Position numbers and translations under genes: made by a program
The notes under the pieces: model-generated
Seen by the model: the letters and a program-made list of their open reading frames with translations, nothing else
Told to the model about the DNA's origin: nothing
Databases searched by the model: none
Shown here: positions 30,863 to 42,019 of the stretch, piece after piece
How the letters are laid out: every line of letters begins with the position of its first letter
Numbering within the stretch: the first letter of the stretch is position 1
Source: an uncultured Lachnospiraceae bacterium
GTDB lineage: Bacteria; Bacillota; Clostridia; Lachnospirales; Lachnospiraceae
Assembly: GCA_947630125.1 (NCBI GenBank)
Contig: CANRGO010000004.1
Location: forward strand, 1 to 64,000
Length of the DNA: 64,000 bases
Direction of reading: 5' to 3'

Positions 30863-32640
30863 GAATGGCTCTCCTCCTCTGCTGTTCTGTTTGGTAAAAC
30901 AATATCTATTTTTGTGCCAGAACGTTGTTCTGAGTTAATCCGTATACCGTAGCTTTCACCGAAGTACAGTTTGATTCTATGATTAACACTATACACGCCA
31001 AAATGTCCCTCAGGGTTATTTTCCAGAAGTTCCTGGGCAATCTCCTCACTCATTCCGATGCCATTATCCTCCACAGAGAGAATAAGCAATTGTCCATTTC
31101 TTTGTCCGCTGATTTTCAAAAGTCCTGGTTCTGTTCTGTATTTCAGTCCATGATAAATGGCATTTTCTACCAAGGGTTGCAGGGTTAGTTTCGGAATGGG
31201 CATATCCAAAATCTCTTCTTCCAACTGGACTTCATAGGTAAATAGATCCAGGTAACGCAGTTTTTGCAGTTCCAGATAGTCCTCTACGATTTTAATTTCC
31301 TGGCGAATGGGAATGATTTCCTTACTATCTGATAAGGAATTCCGGTAGTAGTCTGCCAGTTTTCTCAAGGACCGCTGAGCTTGCTTATGTCGATTCATTT
31401 CGGATAATTTGATGATCACATCTAAGCTGTTATAGAGAAAATGGGGTTTTACCTGTTCCTGTAAAAGCGAAAGCTCATACTCTTTCTTTTTCCCAGCCTC
31501 ATAATCCACTTTTGCAAGTAGTTCTTCTACCTGCTGACTCATATAGTTGAAACTTTTACCAAGCTGTCCGATTTCATCTTCACTTTTAAAATGAAACCGA
31601 AGTTTCATATTTCCGCCTGCAATTTCCTCTGCACCACTTTTCAGTTTAGCAAGAGGAGCTGTTATCATTTTGGAAAGGTAATTGGATAGGGCGAACTCCA
31701 AAAAGATGGCAGCAAAGGCAATGACCATAATCAGGTAGACGATTTTTTTGGCTTCCACATTTAATTCATCTAAATCTGTAATTCCTATTAACTTCCATTT
31801 ATATTTATCCAGATTTTGCGTTGAAATATAATACGTACGGCCACCGATACGGGTGGTTTTATTTTCCTGTTCTAAGAGTTCTTCCTCAGTCAAGAGTTCT
31901 TCCTTGGTCAGATAGGTTGAGGAAATCACAGAACTGACAATCGCTCCCTCTTCATCCAGCAAATAATAATTTACCAGTTGGTTGGTGAGGTTTTTTTCCA
32001 TAACCGACATATCAAGGTTGATAAAAAGGTAGCCCAAGGTGCGTCCTGTATGGATTTGCACCACTTTTTTCCCCATGGTTAATACCTTTGTTTCAGAATC
32101 CAGAACCAGAAAGTCTCTTTCTTCACAGGGAAACCAAATGGATTTACCACTGGTCTGAGTCAATTTTTCGTATTGGCTGGACGCAAACAAAGCCTCTGAG
32201 GCTATCAGCATCTGGGTATCGGACACGTAAACCGATTCATCTGCTGCCACAAAGGCAATGGATTCTATGGCGCTAAACACAATTTTCCCCACATAAAGTT
32301 CATTTTCGATGGATTTTTGCTGGCTTAGCGTTATTTTTTTATACATATTTTGCTTTTCCAAAATCTGATTGATATTCACCGTCAGATAATTTGAACAGTT
32401 CTCTGCATCCTGCAAGACTCCACTAATACGGTCAGCAATAACCAGGCTGGTGTCTTTCACACTTTGCCTGGTTCGCTTTTCTACTGCGTCCTCATAAAGT
32501 CTGGTGCTTAACAAACCAAAAATTAAAACAGGAACCACAGCGATGACCATATTGAAAAGTAATAATTTACGTTTGATGGAGAGTTTGTTGCGAAACTGCT
32601 GCAATTTTTCTATCACGTTCGTCTCCTTCATGCCAATCAA
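30859..32640 (-). CDS. YesM-type sensor histidine kinase
   Basis: HAMP region; EQVKPHFLYNSLDVI; LTLQPLVENAIYHG. Confidence 0.92.
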   Translation of the reverse strand: MIGMKETNVIEKLQQFRNKLSIKRKLLLFNMVIAVVPVLIFGLLSTRLYEDAVEKRTRQSVKDTSLVIADRISGVLQDAENCSNYLTVNINQILEKQNMYKKITLSQQKSIENELYVGKIVFSAIESIAFVAADESVYVSDTQMLIASEALFASSQYEKLTQTSGKSIWFPCEERDFLVLDSETKVLTMGKKVVQIHTGRTLGYLFINLDMSVMEKNLTNQLVNYYLLDEEGAIVSSVISSTYLTKEELLTEEELLEQENKTTRIGGRTYYISTQNLDKYKWKLIGITDLDELNVEAKKIVYLIMVIAFAAIFLEFALSNYLSKMITAPLAKLKSGAEEIAGGNMKLRFHFKSEDEIGQLGKSFNYMSQQVEELLAKVDYEAGKKKEYELSLLQEQVKPHFLYNSLDVIIKLSEMNRHKQAQRSLRKLADYYRNSLSDSKEIIPIRQEIKIVEDYLELQKLRYLDLFTYEVQLEEEILDMPIPKLTLQPLVENAIYHGLKYRTEPGLLKISGQRNGQLLILSVEDNGIGMSEEIAQELLENNPEGHFGVYSVNHRIKLYFGESYGIRINSEQRSGTKIDIVLPNRTAEEESHS

Positions 32641-32661
32641 TTGTTACTCTTATTTTAGCAT

Positions 32662-34425
32662 TTATTCCACGGAAACACAATCTTGGAAGGCTTTTGTTAC
32701 TTCGGTAAAGATAACGCCAAGAGCATGAGCTCCTGCGTCTGGATAGCCTATACTTCTCTCACCAACGGTTCCAGCTCGACCCATTCGAGCCGCTATTTTT
32801 TCTGTTTCTTTTGCTCCAGCTACAGCTTCTTTCGCACCCATTTCAAAGGCTTCCAGTAGGGATGTGTTCCTTGAGGCTGCCTCAAACCAGGCGTCTTTAA
32901 AAGGAATTAGAGCATCCATCAAAGTTTTGTCTCCCATTCCTGCTCCTCTTCCAAAAGAGCGTTCTCCAATAAGCTGAATGCCATCTACCATAGCTTTTAA
33001 AAATTCTGCAAATTCTGCAACAGAAAGGCTTGTTTTCTCCCCCACATGTTTTCCACCATAACGGAATGCGGATCCCCAAATAGGGCCTGATGCTCCACCG
33101 CAATATTCCATTATTATCATAGAGCAGGCTTGTAGGAATTCGCCCATAGAAGTACCATGCTGTGCCACAAGTGTGGGCCATTCCTTTTTCAACTGGCGGA
33201 AGCCTTTGGCGATACTCATGCCAAAATCTCCATCTCCTGCATGGGAATCCAATTCACAAAAAGCAACTTCTTCTCTCAAAATGCAGGTGGTCATAGTTTC
33301 TAAGGCAAAGTACAGATTTTTCATGGAAAAGCTGTTGTTCTCAATCACACCGTTTCCAAAAAGAGCAGAACTGGTTTCTGTTTCCTCTTGTGGTTCAGCT
33401 TCTCCTAGCAAGTTTACATCCATTTGGTAGCTTCCTTTTTTCAGAGATACAAAACCAGGAGCCAGGCAATCCATATCCAGGTATTGTTTCAGTTCCTCGT
33501 CAACATGCAAAAGGGTTACGGATGCTCCCGCCATATCGATACTGGTCATATAATTTCCAACATAACCTCGATAAATGCTAATATTTTTTTCATGGAGAAG
33601 TTTTGCAACCTGATAGTTCAAAAGGTAGAGTTCCTGCAACGGAGTCGCCCCAAACCCATTGATCATTACTACAACTTCTTCTGGCTTGTCCAAATGAGAA
33701 ACTAGCGCTTCTACCATTTGTGTGGCAAGTTCTGAGGCTGTCTTCATGTTTTCCCTGCGAATCCCAGGTTCTCCATGAATCCCAACTCCATATTCGATTT
33801 CATCTTCTCCCAGGGAAAAGGTTGGGCTTCCTTTTGCAGGAACGGTACAGGAACTTAAGGCAAAGCCTATGGTTTTCACACGATCTATGGTTTTTTGTGC
33901 AAGCCGTTTCACTTCTTCCAAATCTTTTCCACACTCTGCAGCTGCGCCAGCAATCTGTTCCACAAGAACCGTCCCCGCGGTACCTCTATGCCCCACAGTG
34001 TATAGACTATTTTCTACGGCGATGTCATCGTCAACTTTGACATAGTCCACGCGGATGCCATCTTCTTCTGCCAGGTAGAGAGCATTTCGAAAGTTCATAA
34101 TATCTCCGCTGTAATTTTTGATAATGAGGAGGGTTCCTTTGTTGCTTTTTGTCTGTTTGATGCCTTGGTAAACTTGGATTTGAGAAGGGGAAGCAAAGAT
34201 GTCTCCACAAATGGCTGCATCTAGCATGCCTTTTCCTACAAACCCTGCATGAGCAGGCTCATGACCACTGCCACCGCCACTGATTAAGGTGACTTTATCT
34301 ACATTTATATCTTTTTTCTTTATCACTTTCGATTGTTCAATCAGTTCAAGTTCTGGATTTGCAAGGACCAATCCTTTACACATTTCCAGAACCATGGTTT
34401 CTGGCTGATTCATTATTTTTTTCAT
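32662..34425 (-). CDS. dihydroxyacetone kinase, DhaK-DhaL fusion
   Basis: GGGSGHEPAHAGFVGKGML; C-terminal DhaL SHAGDGDFGMSIAKGF. Confidence 0.92.
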   Translation of the reverse strand: MKKIMNQPETMVLEMCKGLVLANPELELIEQSKVIKKKDINVDKVTLISGGGSGHEPAHAGFVGKGMLDAAICGDIFASPSQIQVYQGIKQTKSNKGTLLIIKNYSGDIMNFRNALYLAEEDGIRVDYVKVDDDIAVENSLYTVGHRGTAGTVLVEQIAGAAAECGKDLEEVKRLAQKTIDRVKTIGFALSSCTVPAKGSPTFSLGEDEIEYGVGIHGEPGIRRENMKTASELATQMVEALVSHLDKPEEVVVMINGFGATPLQELYLLNYQVAKLLHEKNISIYRGYVGNYMTSIDMAGASVTLLHVDEELKQYLDMDCLAPGFVSLKKGSYQMDVNLLGEAEPQEETETSSALFGNGVIENNSFSMKNLYFALETMTTCILREEVAFCELDSHAGDGDFGMSIAKGFRQLKKEWPTLVAQHGTSMGEFLQACSMIIMEYCGGASGPIWGSAFRYGGKHVGEKTSLSVAEFAEFLKAMVDGIQLIGERSFGRGAGMGDKTLMDALIPFKDAWFEAASRNTSLLEAFEMGAKEAVAGAKETEKIAARMGRAGTVGERSIGYPDAGAHALGVIFTEVTKAFQDCVSVE

Positions 34426-34442
34426 CTAGATTCCCTGCTTTC

Positions 34443-35576
34443 TTATCTTCTTGTGCGTTTATAGTCACTTCCCAATTGATCCGCTGTACGAATTGCAGCC
34501 GCAACTGCCTCTATCGAAATCGGAAATGGCATATTATGTATGGATTCTTCTGGGATAGAAGCCTTTTCTGCAACCGCATATAAAGCTTCATCACTTAAGT
34601 TTTCCACTCCAATATCAGATAAGCAAACAGGAAGTCCTACCTTCAGACAGAATTCCAGCACTTCCTGTATTTCAGAAAGTGGAGCATTTTCCAGCACCAA
34701 CTGGGCCAGTGTTCCAAAAGCCACTTTCTCTCCATGGAAGTAATGATGGGTCTCTTCTAAGATGGTTAAGCCATCATGAATAGCATGAGCTGCTGCCAAC
34801 CCGCCACTTTCAAAACCTAGCCCTGATAGTAAGATATTTGCTTCCACAATGTTTTCCAAAGCTACTGTCACTTGTTTTTGCTCTGCAGAAAGCTTAGCCA
34901 GGTATCCATCACTTAGCAGGGTTTCATAACATAATTTTGCCAGAGCATAAGAAGCATTGGTACTAACAGAAGTTGTTGCCTTTCCTTCCATTGCTCCGCA
35001 AGGTAGTCCTGCGTTCACCTGACCAAATGATTTTTTTGTGGCTCTTGCTTCAAAATAAGTAGAAAGCGCATCACCCATACCGGAAACCAGGAATCTTACG
35101 GGAGCATTTGCGATGACTTTGGTATCCACCAAAACAACACTTGGATTTTGTTTGAAGTAAGCATAATCATGAAAGGCACCTTCTTCTGTATAGATTACTG
35201 CGGAATGGCTGGTTGGTGCATCGGTAGCTGCAATTGTTGGAACGATGATTAAGGCATCCCCTTTTGCAACACACTTTGCTGTGTCGATGGCTTTTCCACC
35301 ACCAAGACCAATGGTACAGTCACAGCCCTTTTCTTTGGCAAGGCTATTTAATCTTTCAATTTCTTCCAGAGAACATTCTCCTCGAAATCCACTTTCAATA
35401 AATTCAATCTGATAATTTTCAGCTGTTTGATCCAGTTGTTTTTTTACTCTTAAAACATCCAGTTCATGAGCGATTAAGAGTGCCTTTTTTCCAAAGGTAC
35501 TTACAAAATAACCCAAATTCAATAATTCATTTTCTCCCTGTACATACTTTGATGGACAAATAAATGCTTTTCTCAT
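34443..35576 (-). CDS. gldA: glycerol dehydrogenase
   Basis: GLGGGKAIDTAKCVA; AAHAIHDGLT; Fe-ADH/GldA family length and motifs. Confidence 0.9.
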   Translation of the reverse strand: MRKAFICPSKYVQGENELLNLGYFVSTFGKKALLIAHELDVLRVKKQLDQTAENYQIEFIESGFRGECSLEEIERLNSLAKEKGCDCTIGLGGGKAIDTAKCVAKGDALIIVPTIAATDAPTSHSAVIYTEEGAFHDYAYFKQNPSVVLVDTKVIANAPVRFLVSGMGDALSTYFEARATKKSFGQVNAGLPCGAMEGKATTSVSTNASYALAKLCYETLLSDGYLAKLSAEQKQVTVALENIVEANILLSGLGFESGGLAAAHAIHDGLTILEETHHYFHGEKVAFGTLAQLVLENAPLSEIQEVLEFCLKVGLPVCLSDIGVENLSDEALYAVAEKASIPEESIHNMPFPISIEAVAAAIRTADQLGSDYKRTRR

Positions 35577-35851
35577 CGTTATAACCCTCCATACATGTTT
35601 TTTTGTTACCCCTACCTCCTTATTCTACTCCTGATAAGCTGTTTCTTCAGTGGATTATCATGTCATGAAATTATAATTTTTGATAGTTATATTTCGTTCT
35701 ACTTTTTAAAATAGCATTATTTTGTCCTAATCTTTGACAAGAAAATAACACAGTAGTATTTGACTTTTCCTTATGTTAGTATAAAACAAAAGCACGAAAG
35801 TACAATTTTACAACTTTTATCCATATTTATGAAGCAGGAGAAAGAATTACC

Positions 35852-36889
35852 ATGAAAAGCGAAAACATCAGTCTGTCCAAAGTAATCCATCTGGAAAAAT
35901 GGCAGTCCTTACAGGACTCCTTGGCAAAGGTTCTAAATCTGGCCATCATCACCGTTGACTATAAAGGTAACCCTGTAACTTCACACAGTCTGTGCAGTGA
36001 TTTTTGCAACCTGGTTCGTTCCGATTCAGACCTGGCAAAGTACTGCGAAAAATGTGATTCCAGAGGAGGGCTTGAGGCCGTTCGGTTAAACAAACCCTAT
36101 GTTTACCTGTGCCATTTTCAGATCGTTGACCTTGCAATTCCAATTATGATTGATGACAAATATGTTGGCGCGATTATGGCCGGGCAGGTTCGTTTAGAAA
36201 GAGAGGAAGAGAATCAATCCCTGGAGCAGATTTTAATTTCTCCCAAGAAACACCTATCCGATGACTTTTTACAAAAACAAAAGGAAGCTTATGATAAGCT
36301 TCCCCTTCTAACATTGGAAAAAATACAGCAAACGTCCTCCATGCTTTCCCTTCTTTGCAACTACATCGTAGAAGAAGCTTTGGATAAAAACTTATTACTA
36401 GAACTGTATCAAAAATTGGTGAACAGTAGCTCCTCAAAAGAAATCACTTCTGATTACAGTGGCTATGGCTACGACACACTTCACACCATACGAAAGGAAA
36501 TGTCGGACACCCTACTAAATGCCTATTTAAAGAGAGCGAACAACAACAGTTTTTCCGACCATACTGCCTTAAAACCTGCTTTCGAATATATCCAGAAACA
36601 TAAGGGCGAAAAGATTATGCAGGAGCACATGGCCAAACTTTGCCACTTAAGTCCCAGCTACTTTAGCCGTCTTTTTACAAAGTCAACCGGAGAAAACTTT
36701 TCTTCCTATCTGTCTCGGACAAAAATCGAATGGGCAAAACAATTGTTGGAAACCAGTGATTTAAGTGTGGCTCAGATTGGAGAGGAATTAGGCTTTCAGG
36801 AACCCGGGTATTTTATCAAGCAATTCAAACGTTTCGAAGGAACCACTCCACTTCATTACCGTAAATTTTATCGGCAATCCACTTCCTAA
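35852..36889 (+). CDS. PocR-domain AraC-family regulator
   Basis: CEKCDSRGGLEAVRLNKPYVYLCHFQIVDLAIPI (PocR); C-terminal AraC HTH. Confidence 0.88.
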   Translation: MKSENISLSKVIHLEKWQSLQDSLAKVLNLAIITVDYKGNPVTSHSLCSDFCNLVRSDSDLAKYCEKCDSRGGLEAVRLNKPYVYLCHFQIVDLAIPIMIDDKYVGAIMAGQVRLEREEENQSLEQILISPKKHLSDDFLQKQKEAYDKLPLLTLEKIQQTSSMLSLLCNYIVEEALDKNLLLELYQKLVNSSSSKEITSDYSGYGYDTLHTIRKEMSDTLLNAYLKRANNNSFSDHTALKPAFEYIQKHKGEKIMQEHMAKLCHLSPSYFSRLFTKSTGENFSSYLSRTKIEWAKQLLETSDLSVAQIGEELGFQEPGYFIKQFKRFEGTTPLHYRKFYRQSTS

Positions 36890-36984
36890 GAAGCTTTCTA
36901 ACCCTTAGGAGCAGAAAAATCACTCCTCAGGGTAATTGCCACATTCTCGTACATTCGATATGCTTACTTTAATCACACAGTGCA

Positions 36985-37017
36985 ACGAGGCAGGAATTTA
37001 ATTTCTGCCTCGTTTTT
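36985..37017 (+). terminator. terminator of the PocR-AraC gene
   Basis: ACGAGGCAG / CTGCCTCGT + TTTT. Confidence 0.8.
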
Positions 37018-37051
37018 CATTGTTTTTTAGAGATACCGATAGGAGGAATTT

Positions 37052-37731
37052 ATGAATCTATTAATCAAGAGAAAAGGGGAACTAATCTTACTAGTAGCAT
37101 CCATTCTTTGGGGTACATGTTTTGCATTTCAAAAAATGGGAATGGATTATGTGGGTCCATTTACCTTCGGCTTCTTCCGCTTTGGTATAGGCAGCCTTGC
37201 TCTTGCCCCGGTAATCTTTTTTCTTCAAAAAAGAAAGCCTCAGATCAACTCAGAAAAAAATCCAAAACTTCTATACTTAGGCGGTCTCCTCTGTGGACTT
37301 GCTTTATTTGTTGCGGCAAGCCTGCAGCAAATTGGATTACAATATACAAGTTCTGGAAAGGCTGGCTTTATAACCTCTCTTTATATCAATTTATGGTATG
37401 TGGACTGTTATCCTTTTTTTGTATGCTTTTATTCGAAACTCCAACTCTTCCTTCTATACTTGCAGGCTTCGTACCCATTTTATACACAGGCATCATAGAA
37501 ATAGCCATCGCTTATACCTTACAGGTAATTGGACAAAAATATACCCCTCCATTTACTGCTTCTATTTTACTCAGCATGGAAGGGGTATTCTCTGTTTTTG
37601 CAGGAGCATTCCTTTTAAAGGAAGTCATGAATCTGCAGGAATTATTGGGTTGTATCCTGATGTTTTTGGCTATCTTTATCTCCCAGTTACCGCAAAAAAA
37701 GTTACCCATTGCAGTAATGGAAGAAATCTAA
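37052..37731 (+). pseudogene. EamA/DMT-family transporter with internal out-of-frame deletion
   Basis: N-terminal half in one frame (to about 37390), C-terminal half QFMVCGLLSFF...EGVFSVFAGAFLLKE in another; about 80-100 aa of a typical EamA protein missing. Confidence 0.8.
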
Positions 37732-37741
37732 CGCAAACTTT

Positions 37742-37990
37742 TTATCCTTGTAAATCATTGGCTTGGCGAACCATATTTTCTACCACAATATCATAAATAT
37801 CGCCTAGGGTAGCACAGTATTCTAAGATTTCCCAAGGCTTGTTGGTATGAAAATGTAACTTCATCAAATCCTCATCTCCTACCACCAGCAGACAGTCGCC
37901 CTCAAAATGCTCTGTGATATAATCGTTGATTTCATCCTCTGTTAACGGGGAACCCTCAAATAATAATTGTGTGTCATACTTAAATTCCAT
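37742..37990 (-). CDS. 82-aa protein resembling the FakA/YloV C-terminal subdomain
   Basis: DCLLVVGDEDLMKLHFHTNKPWEILEYCATLGDIYDIVVENMVRQ. Confidence 0.75.
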   Translation of the reverse strand: MEFKYDTQLLFEGSPLTEDEINDYITEHFEGDCLLVVGDEDLMKLHFHTNKPWEILEYCATLGDIYDIVVENMVRQANDLQG

Positions 37991-38014
37991 GTTTTCTTAT
38001 CCTCTCTTTCTATA

Positions 38015-39070
38015 CTACTGATTTACACTACAAATACATACAGGCATGGATATATCATGCCTCAATTCTTTTAGTTTTAAATCCCCATTCTCACAGACAC
38101 GAAAGATTGCAATGGAGTCCGAATCCTGATTGGCAACAAGCATCCACTTTTTTGAATCATCCAGACTAAGATCTCTTGGATTTCGTCCCCCACTTGCGAC
38201 GATGTTTTTCAAAGAAAGCATACCCGTTTCTTTATCAACTTCAAAGATTGCCACACTATCGTGCCCACGATTGGCAACATACAAGATTCCTTGTTTTTGG
38301 TTTAACTTTATGGCGGAACATGTATTTTCACCAAGAAAATCTTCTGGAAGAGTTGATATCACCTGTAGAAGTGCTCCATCCTTATATACAGACACTTCAG
38401 AACTTAACTCATGAACGATATAAGTCAAATTTTCCTGGCTATGCGTTTCCCCAAACACCAAATGTCTTGGTCCGCTTCCTTTTGGAACTTGGATACGTAA
38501 AGACTCCACCTCCTGTAAATAGAACCCTTCTGTTTGAAACTGAGGTTTGTAAAAAGAGATTTGATCCAAGCCCAAATCCACCACAGCAATCAAATCTTTC
38601 TTTTGTTCTACCTGCACAAAATGAATATGAGATCCCTCTTGCCGCTTTGGATGAGCTCCGACTCCATAATGTTTCAAGTGTTGCATGAGTTCTCCAATTC
38701 GTCCATCTTCCAGAACATCATAGACCGATAAGGATCCATCACTATAATTGGCCACATAAAGCAAGTGATAGTTTTCCTGCAAAGTCAGATGACAAGGGTC
38801 TTTGCCAGGACAAGCCATCTGATTTAAGAAAACAAGTCTCCCATCCTCCAGAATTTCATATGCACAAACACTGGCACTTCTTGCTTCCACATCTTCATGG
38901 TACTCACTCACACTATAAAGTCTTGTTTTCTCTTGGTTCACCAGTACATAAGAAGGGTTTCCCTGTTTAGCAAGAAGTCCTTTCATATTAAGTGCACCCG
39001 TTTCTGTATTCAGTTGGTACCCATAAATTCCTTTACTGTTTTGTTCTGTATAAGTTCCTACATAAATCAT
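38015..39070 (-). CDS. lactonase family protein (6-phosphogluconolactonase-like propeller)
   Basis: MIYVGTYTEQNSKGIYGYQLN start with SD CAGGAG; repeated propeller motifs. Confidence 0.85.
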   Translation of the reverse strand: MIYVGTYTEQNSKGIYGYQLNTETGALNMKGLLAKQGNPSYVLVNQEKTRLYSVSEYHEDVEARSASVCAYEILEDGRLVFLNQMACPGKDPCHLTLQENYHLLYVANYSDGSLSVYDVLEDGRIGELMQHLKHYGVGAHPKRQEGSHIHFVQVEQKKDLIAVVDLGLDQISFYKPQFQTEGFYLQEVESLRIQVPKGSGPRHLVFGETHSQENLTYIVHELSSEVSVYKDGALLQVISTLPEDFLGENTCSAIKLNQKQGILYVANRGHDSVAIFEVDKETGMLSLKNIVASGGRNPRDLSLDDSKKWMLVANQDSDSIAIFRVCENGDLKLKELRHDISMPVCICSVNQ

Positions 39071-39222
39071 TTGCTTCTCCTGTTTCTTATTAAGGTTAAA
39101 TGATTTTCTTATTATAGTTGATTTCGCACCTTTGGGCAATCCTTCCCTTTTAAATGATAAAAAAAGACGAATGCTTTGCAAGAATGCCAAGCCTTCGCCT
39201 TTTTAAAGAAATAAGTTCTTAT

Positions 39223-40389
39223 TTATTTTGATTTGGATTTGGAATATACATCAAATGCTACAGCTGCAAGAAGTACAAAACCTTTGATCGCCTGCTGCCA
39301 GTCGATACTAACACCCATGATGCTCATACCATTATTCAGAACACCCATTAGAAGACCACCAACCATAGCTCCAATTACGGTACCAACACCACCTGAAGTT
39401 GAAGCACCACCGATAAAACAAGCAGCGATGGCATCAAGTTCAAAGTTGGTTCCTGATTTTGGTGTTGCAGAGTTTAAACGACCGGTAAAGATAATACCAG
39501 CAAGGGCTGCCAATACTCCCATATTTGCATACACCCAGAACATAACTTTTTTCGTGTTAACGCCCGATAACTGAGCTGCTTTTGCATTCCCGCCAAAGGC
39601 ATAGATGTGACGCCCTGGTATGGTTTTCATGGTAACAAAGGAATAAATTGCAACAAGTATAATAACAATTACAAGCACCATAGGAATTCCTTTATAGGAT
39701 GCAAGAGTTAGTACAAAGGCGTTGATTACTGCAAGTATTCCAATTGTCTGAAGAATAAAAACTTTTAAAGGAGTTACTTCAAAATCATATTTTCTTTTAT
39801 TTTCACGGTTCTTAAGTTCACGCAAAACATAAAATACAGAAACAGCAACACCCAGTATAATTGCAAGTAAGTTATAGCCACCAACATCTACGATCCCTGG
39901 TAAAAATCCAGAAGCAAGGAAGGTATAGGCTGCTGGAAGTGGTGCAAGACTGGTTCCCTGCAATACTACCAGGGTGAGCCCTCTGAATATTAACATACCT
40001 GCCAAAGTTGCTATAAATGCAGGAACTCCTACATAAGCAATCCAAAATCCCTGCCAGCAACCAATTGCAAAACCAATGGCTAGTGAAATGAGAATGGTTG
40101 GAACTTCTGGAATTCCCCACTTTAACATCATAATGGCAGACATGGCTCCAACAAAACCAGCCACGGAACCAACTGACAAGTCAACGTTACCACCTGTTAA
40201 AATACAAAGCAACATACCAATCGCAAGAATTAAAATGTAACCATTTTGTGATATTAAATTCGAAACATTTAAGGGTTTTAAAAGCACCCCGTTTGTAAGT
40301 ACCTGGAACAGTACAATAACCAAAGCAAACACAATGACCATCACGTACTGACGCAAATTATTTTTTAGTATTGATTCTTTCTTTCCCAT
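39223..40389 (-). CDS. sugar ABC transporter permease (ChvE-system, RbsC/XylH superfamily)
   Basis: GGNVDLSVGSVAGFVGA; ACFIGGASTSGGVGTVIGA. Confidence 0.88.
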   Translation of the reverse strand: MGKKESILKNNLRQYVMVIVFALVIVLFQVLTNGVLLKPLNVSNLISQNGYILILAIGMLLCILTGGNVDLSVGSVAGFVGAMSAIMMLKWGIPEVPTILISLAIGFAIGCWQGFWIAYVGVPAFIATLAGMLIFRGLTLVVLQGTSLAPLPAAYTFLASGFLPGIVDVGGYNLLAIILGVAVSVFYVLRELKNRENKRKYDFEVTPLKVFILQTIGILAVINAFVLTLASYKGIPMVLVIVIILVAIYSFVTMKTIPGRHIYAFGGNAKAAQLSGVNTKKVMFWVYANMGVLAALAGIIFTGRLNSATPKSGTNFELDAIAACFIGGASTSGGVGTVIGAMVGGLLMGVLNNGMSIMGVSIDWQQAIKGFVLLAAVAFDVYSKSKSK

Positions 40390-40390
40390 G

Positions 40391-41929
40391 TTAACCCTCC
40401 CGATTGCTTTCCATAATACAATGCATTACACTTTCCTGCGAAGCTTCACTGGCAGCTAGTTCACCAACGATTCTACCTTCATTCATAATATAAACACGAT
40501 CGCTCATACCGAGTACTTCAGGTAATTCTGATGATATTAGAATGATGGTTTTTCCCTTCTCTGTCAACTCATTGATTACAGTATAGATTTCATATTTCGC
40601 ACCCACGTCAATTCCTCTGGTAGGTTCGTCCAGAATCAATACATCCGGATCAGAAAATATCCATTTACTAAAAACAACTTTTTGCTGATTTCCACCAGAT
40701 AAGTTACCTGTCTTCTGTAAAATACTGGAAGATTTGATTCTTAATTTGCTTCTAAATTCTTCTGCTACTTTAATCTCTTTATTTTCATCAATCACAATGC
40801 CCTTGCTTATTTTATCAAAGGCCGTCAGACTAATGTTACGTTTGATGTTGTCTATCAGTATCAGACCTACGGATTTTCTATCTTCTGTTGTATAAGCTAG
40901 TCCATTTTTAATGGCATCTTTTACATTTTTGATATGTATTTCTTTTCCATTTTTTAAAATCGTACCACTGATTTTTTTTCCATAACTTTTTCCAAACACA
41001 CTCATGGCAAATTCGGTGCGTCCAGCTCCCATAAGACCCGCTATTCCAACTACTTCACCTTTTCTGCACTGAATATTCACATCTTTCAGTACATGCTTGG
41101 TGTCATCAATGGTATCATATGCGTTCCAATTTTTAACTTCAAAATATACATCCCCGATTTTATGGCTGCGTTTTGGAAAACGATCTACGATTTCCCTGCC
41201 AACCATACCTTTGATAATTCTTGCCTCTGTTATTTCATCTGTTCCCTTTGTTAAAGTTTCGATGGTTTTTCCATCTCTAAGAACAGTAATTTCATCTGCA
41301 ACCCTTGTTACCTCGTTTAATTTGTGAGAGATAATAATACAGGTAATGCCATGTTCTTTTAAACCAAGCAGTAAGTCCAGTAGATGTTTTGAATCATCAT
41401 CATTTAATGCTGCAGTTGGTTCATCTAAAATCAGTATTTTTACATCCTTTGACAAGGCTTTTATAATTTCTACCAGCTGTTGCTTTCCCATTCCAAGATC
41501 ACGAACCTTGGTATCAATATTATCTGTCAAACCAACTTTCTTCATCATTTCAATGGTTTTTTGTCTGGTTTTATCCCAACTGATGATAGGTCCAATCCCA
41601 GTTTGTTCATTTCCAAGAAATACATTTTCAGCGATAGACAATTGGGGAATCAATGCCAGTTCCTGATGAATAATGGCGATTCCTTTCGCTTCACTTTCTT
41701 TGATATTCTTAAATGCACAAATTTCACCATTTACAACAATGTCACCTTCATACGTTCCATGTGGATATACCCCACTTAGAACATTCATGAGCGTTGATTT
41801 ACCAGCTCCATTTTCTCCTACCAGTGCATGGATTTGTAAAGGTTTGATTTTGAAATTAACATCGTCAAGGGCTTTGACTCCTGGAAAAGTTTTTATGATA
41901 TTTCTCATTTCCAATACATATTGTTCCAT
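40391..41929 (-). CDS. sugar ABC transporter ATP-binding protein (two ATPase domains)
   Basis: [30 protein letters not shown]; preferred start at 41929 after SD GGAGG. Confidence 0.9.
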   Translation of the reverse strand: MEQYVLEMRNIIKTFPGVKALDDVNFKIKPLQIHALVGENGAGKSTLMNVLSGVYPHGTYEGDIVVNGEICAFKNIKESEAKGIAIIHQELALIPQLSIAENVFLGNEQTGIGPIISWDKTRQKTIEMMKKVGLTDNIDTKVRDLGMGKQQLVEIIKALSKDVKILILDEPTAALNDDDSKHLLDLLLGLKEHGITCIIISHKLNEVTRVADEITVLRDGKTIETLTKGTDEITEARIIKGMVGREIVDRFPKRSHKIGDVYFEVKNWNAYDTIDDTKHVLKDVNIQCRKGEVVGIAGLMGAGRTEFAMSVFGKSYGKKISGTILKNGKEIHIKNVKDAIKNGLAYTTEDRKSVGLILIDNIKRNISLTAFDKISKGIVIDENKEIKVAEEFRSKLRIKSSSILQKTGNLSGGNQQKVVFSKWIFSDPDVLILDEPTRGIDVGAKYEIYTVINELTEKGKTIILISSELPEVLGMSDRVYIMNEGRIVGELAASEASQESVMHCIMESNREG

Positions 41930-41960
41930 TTTTTGTTCCTCCATCAAAGCTTTCTTTAGC

Positions 41961-41993
41961 AAAAAATCGGTTAGCACTTTTGATGCTAACCGA
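41961..41993 (-). terminator. intraoperonic terminator between chvE-like and ATPase genes
   Basis: TCGGTTAGCA / TGCTAACCGA followed by T6 on the minus strand. Confidence 0.75.
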
Positions 41994-42019
41994 CATTCTT
42001 GCAGTTAGATTCTAATAAC

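Noticed and set aside
38176-38688. 170-aa plus-strand ORF
   Set aside because: Antisense to the lactonase-family CDS; no RBS or domain signal
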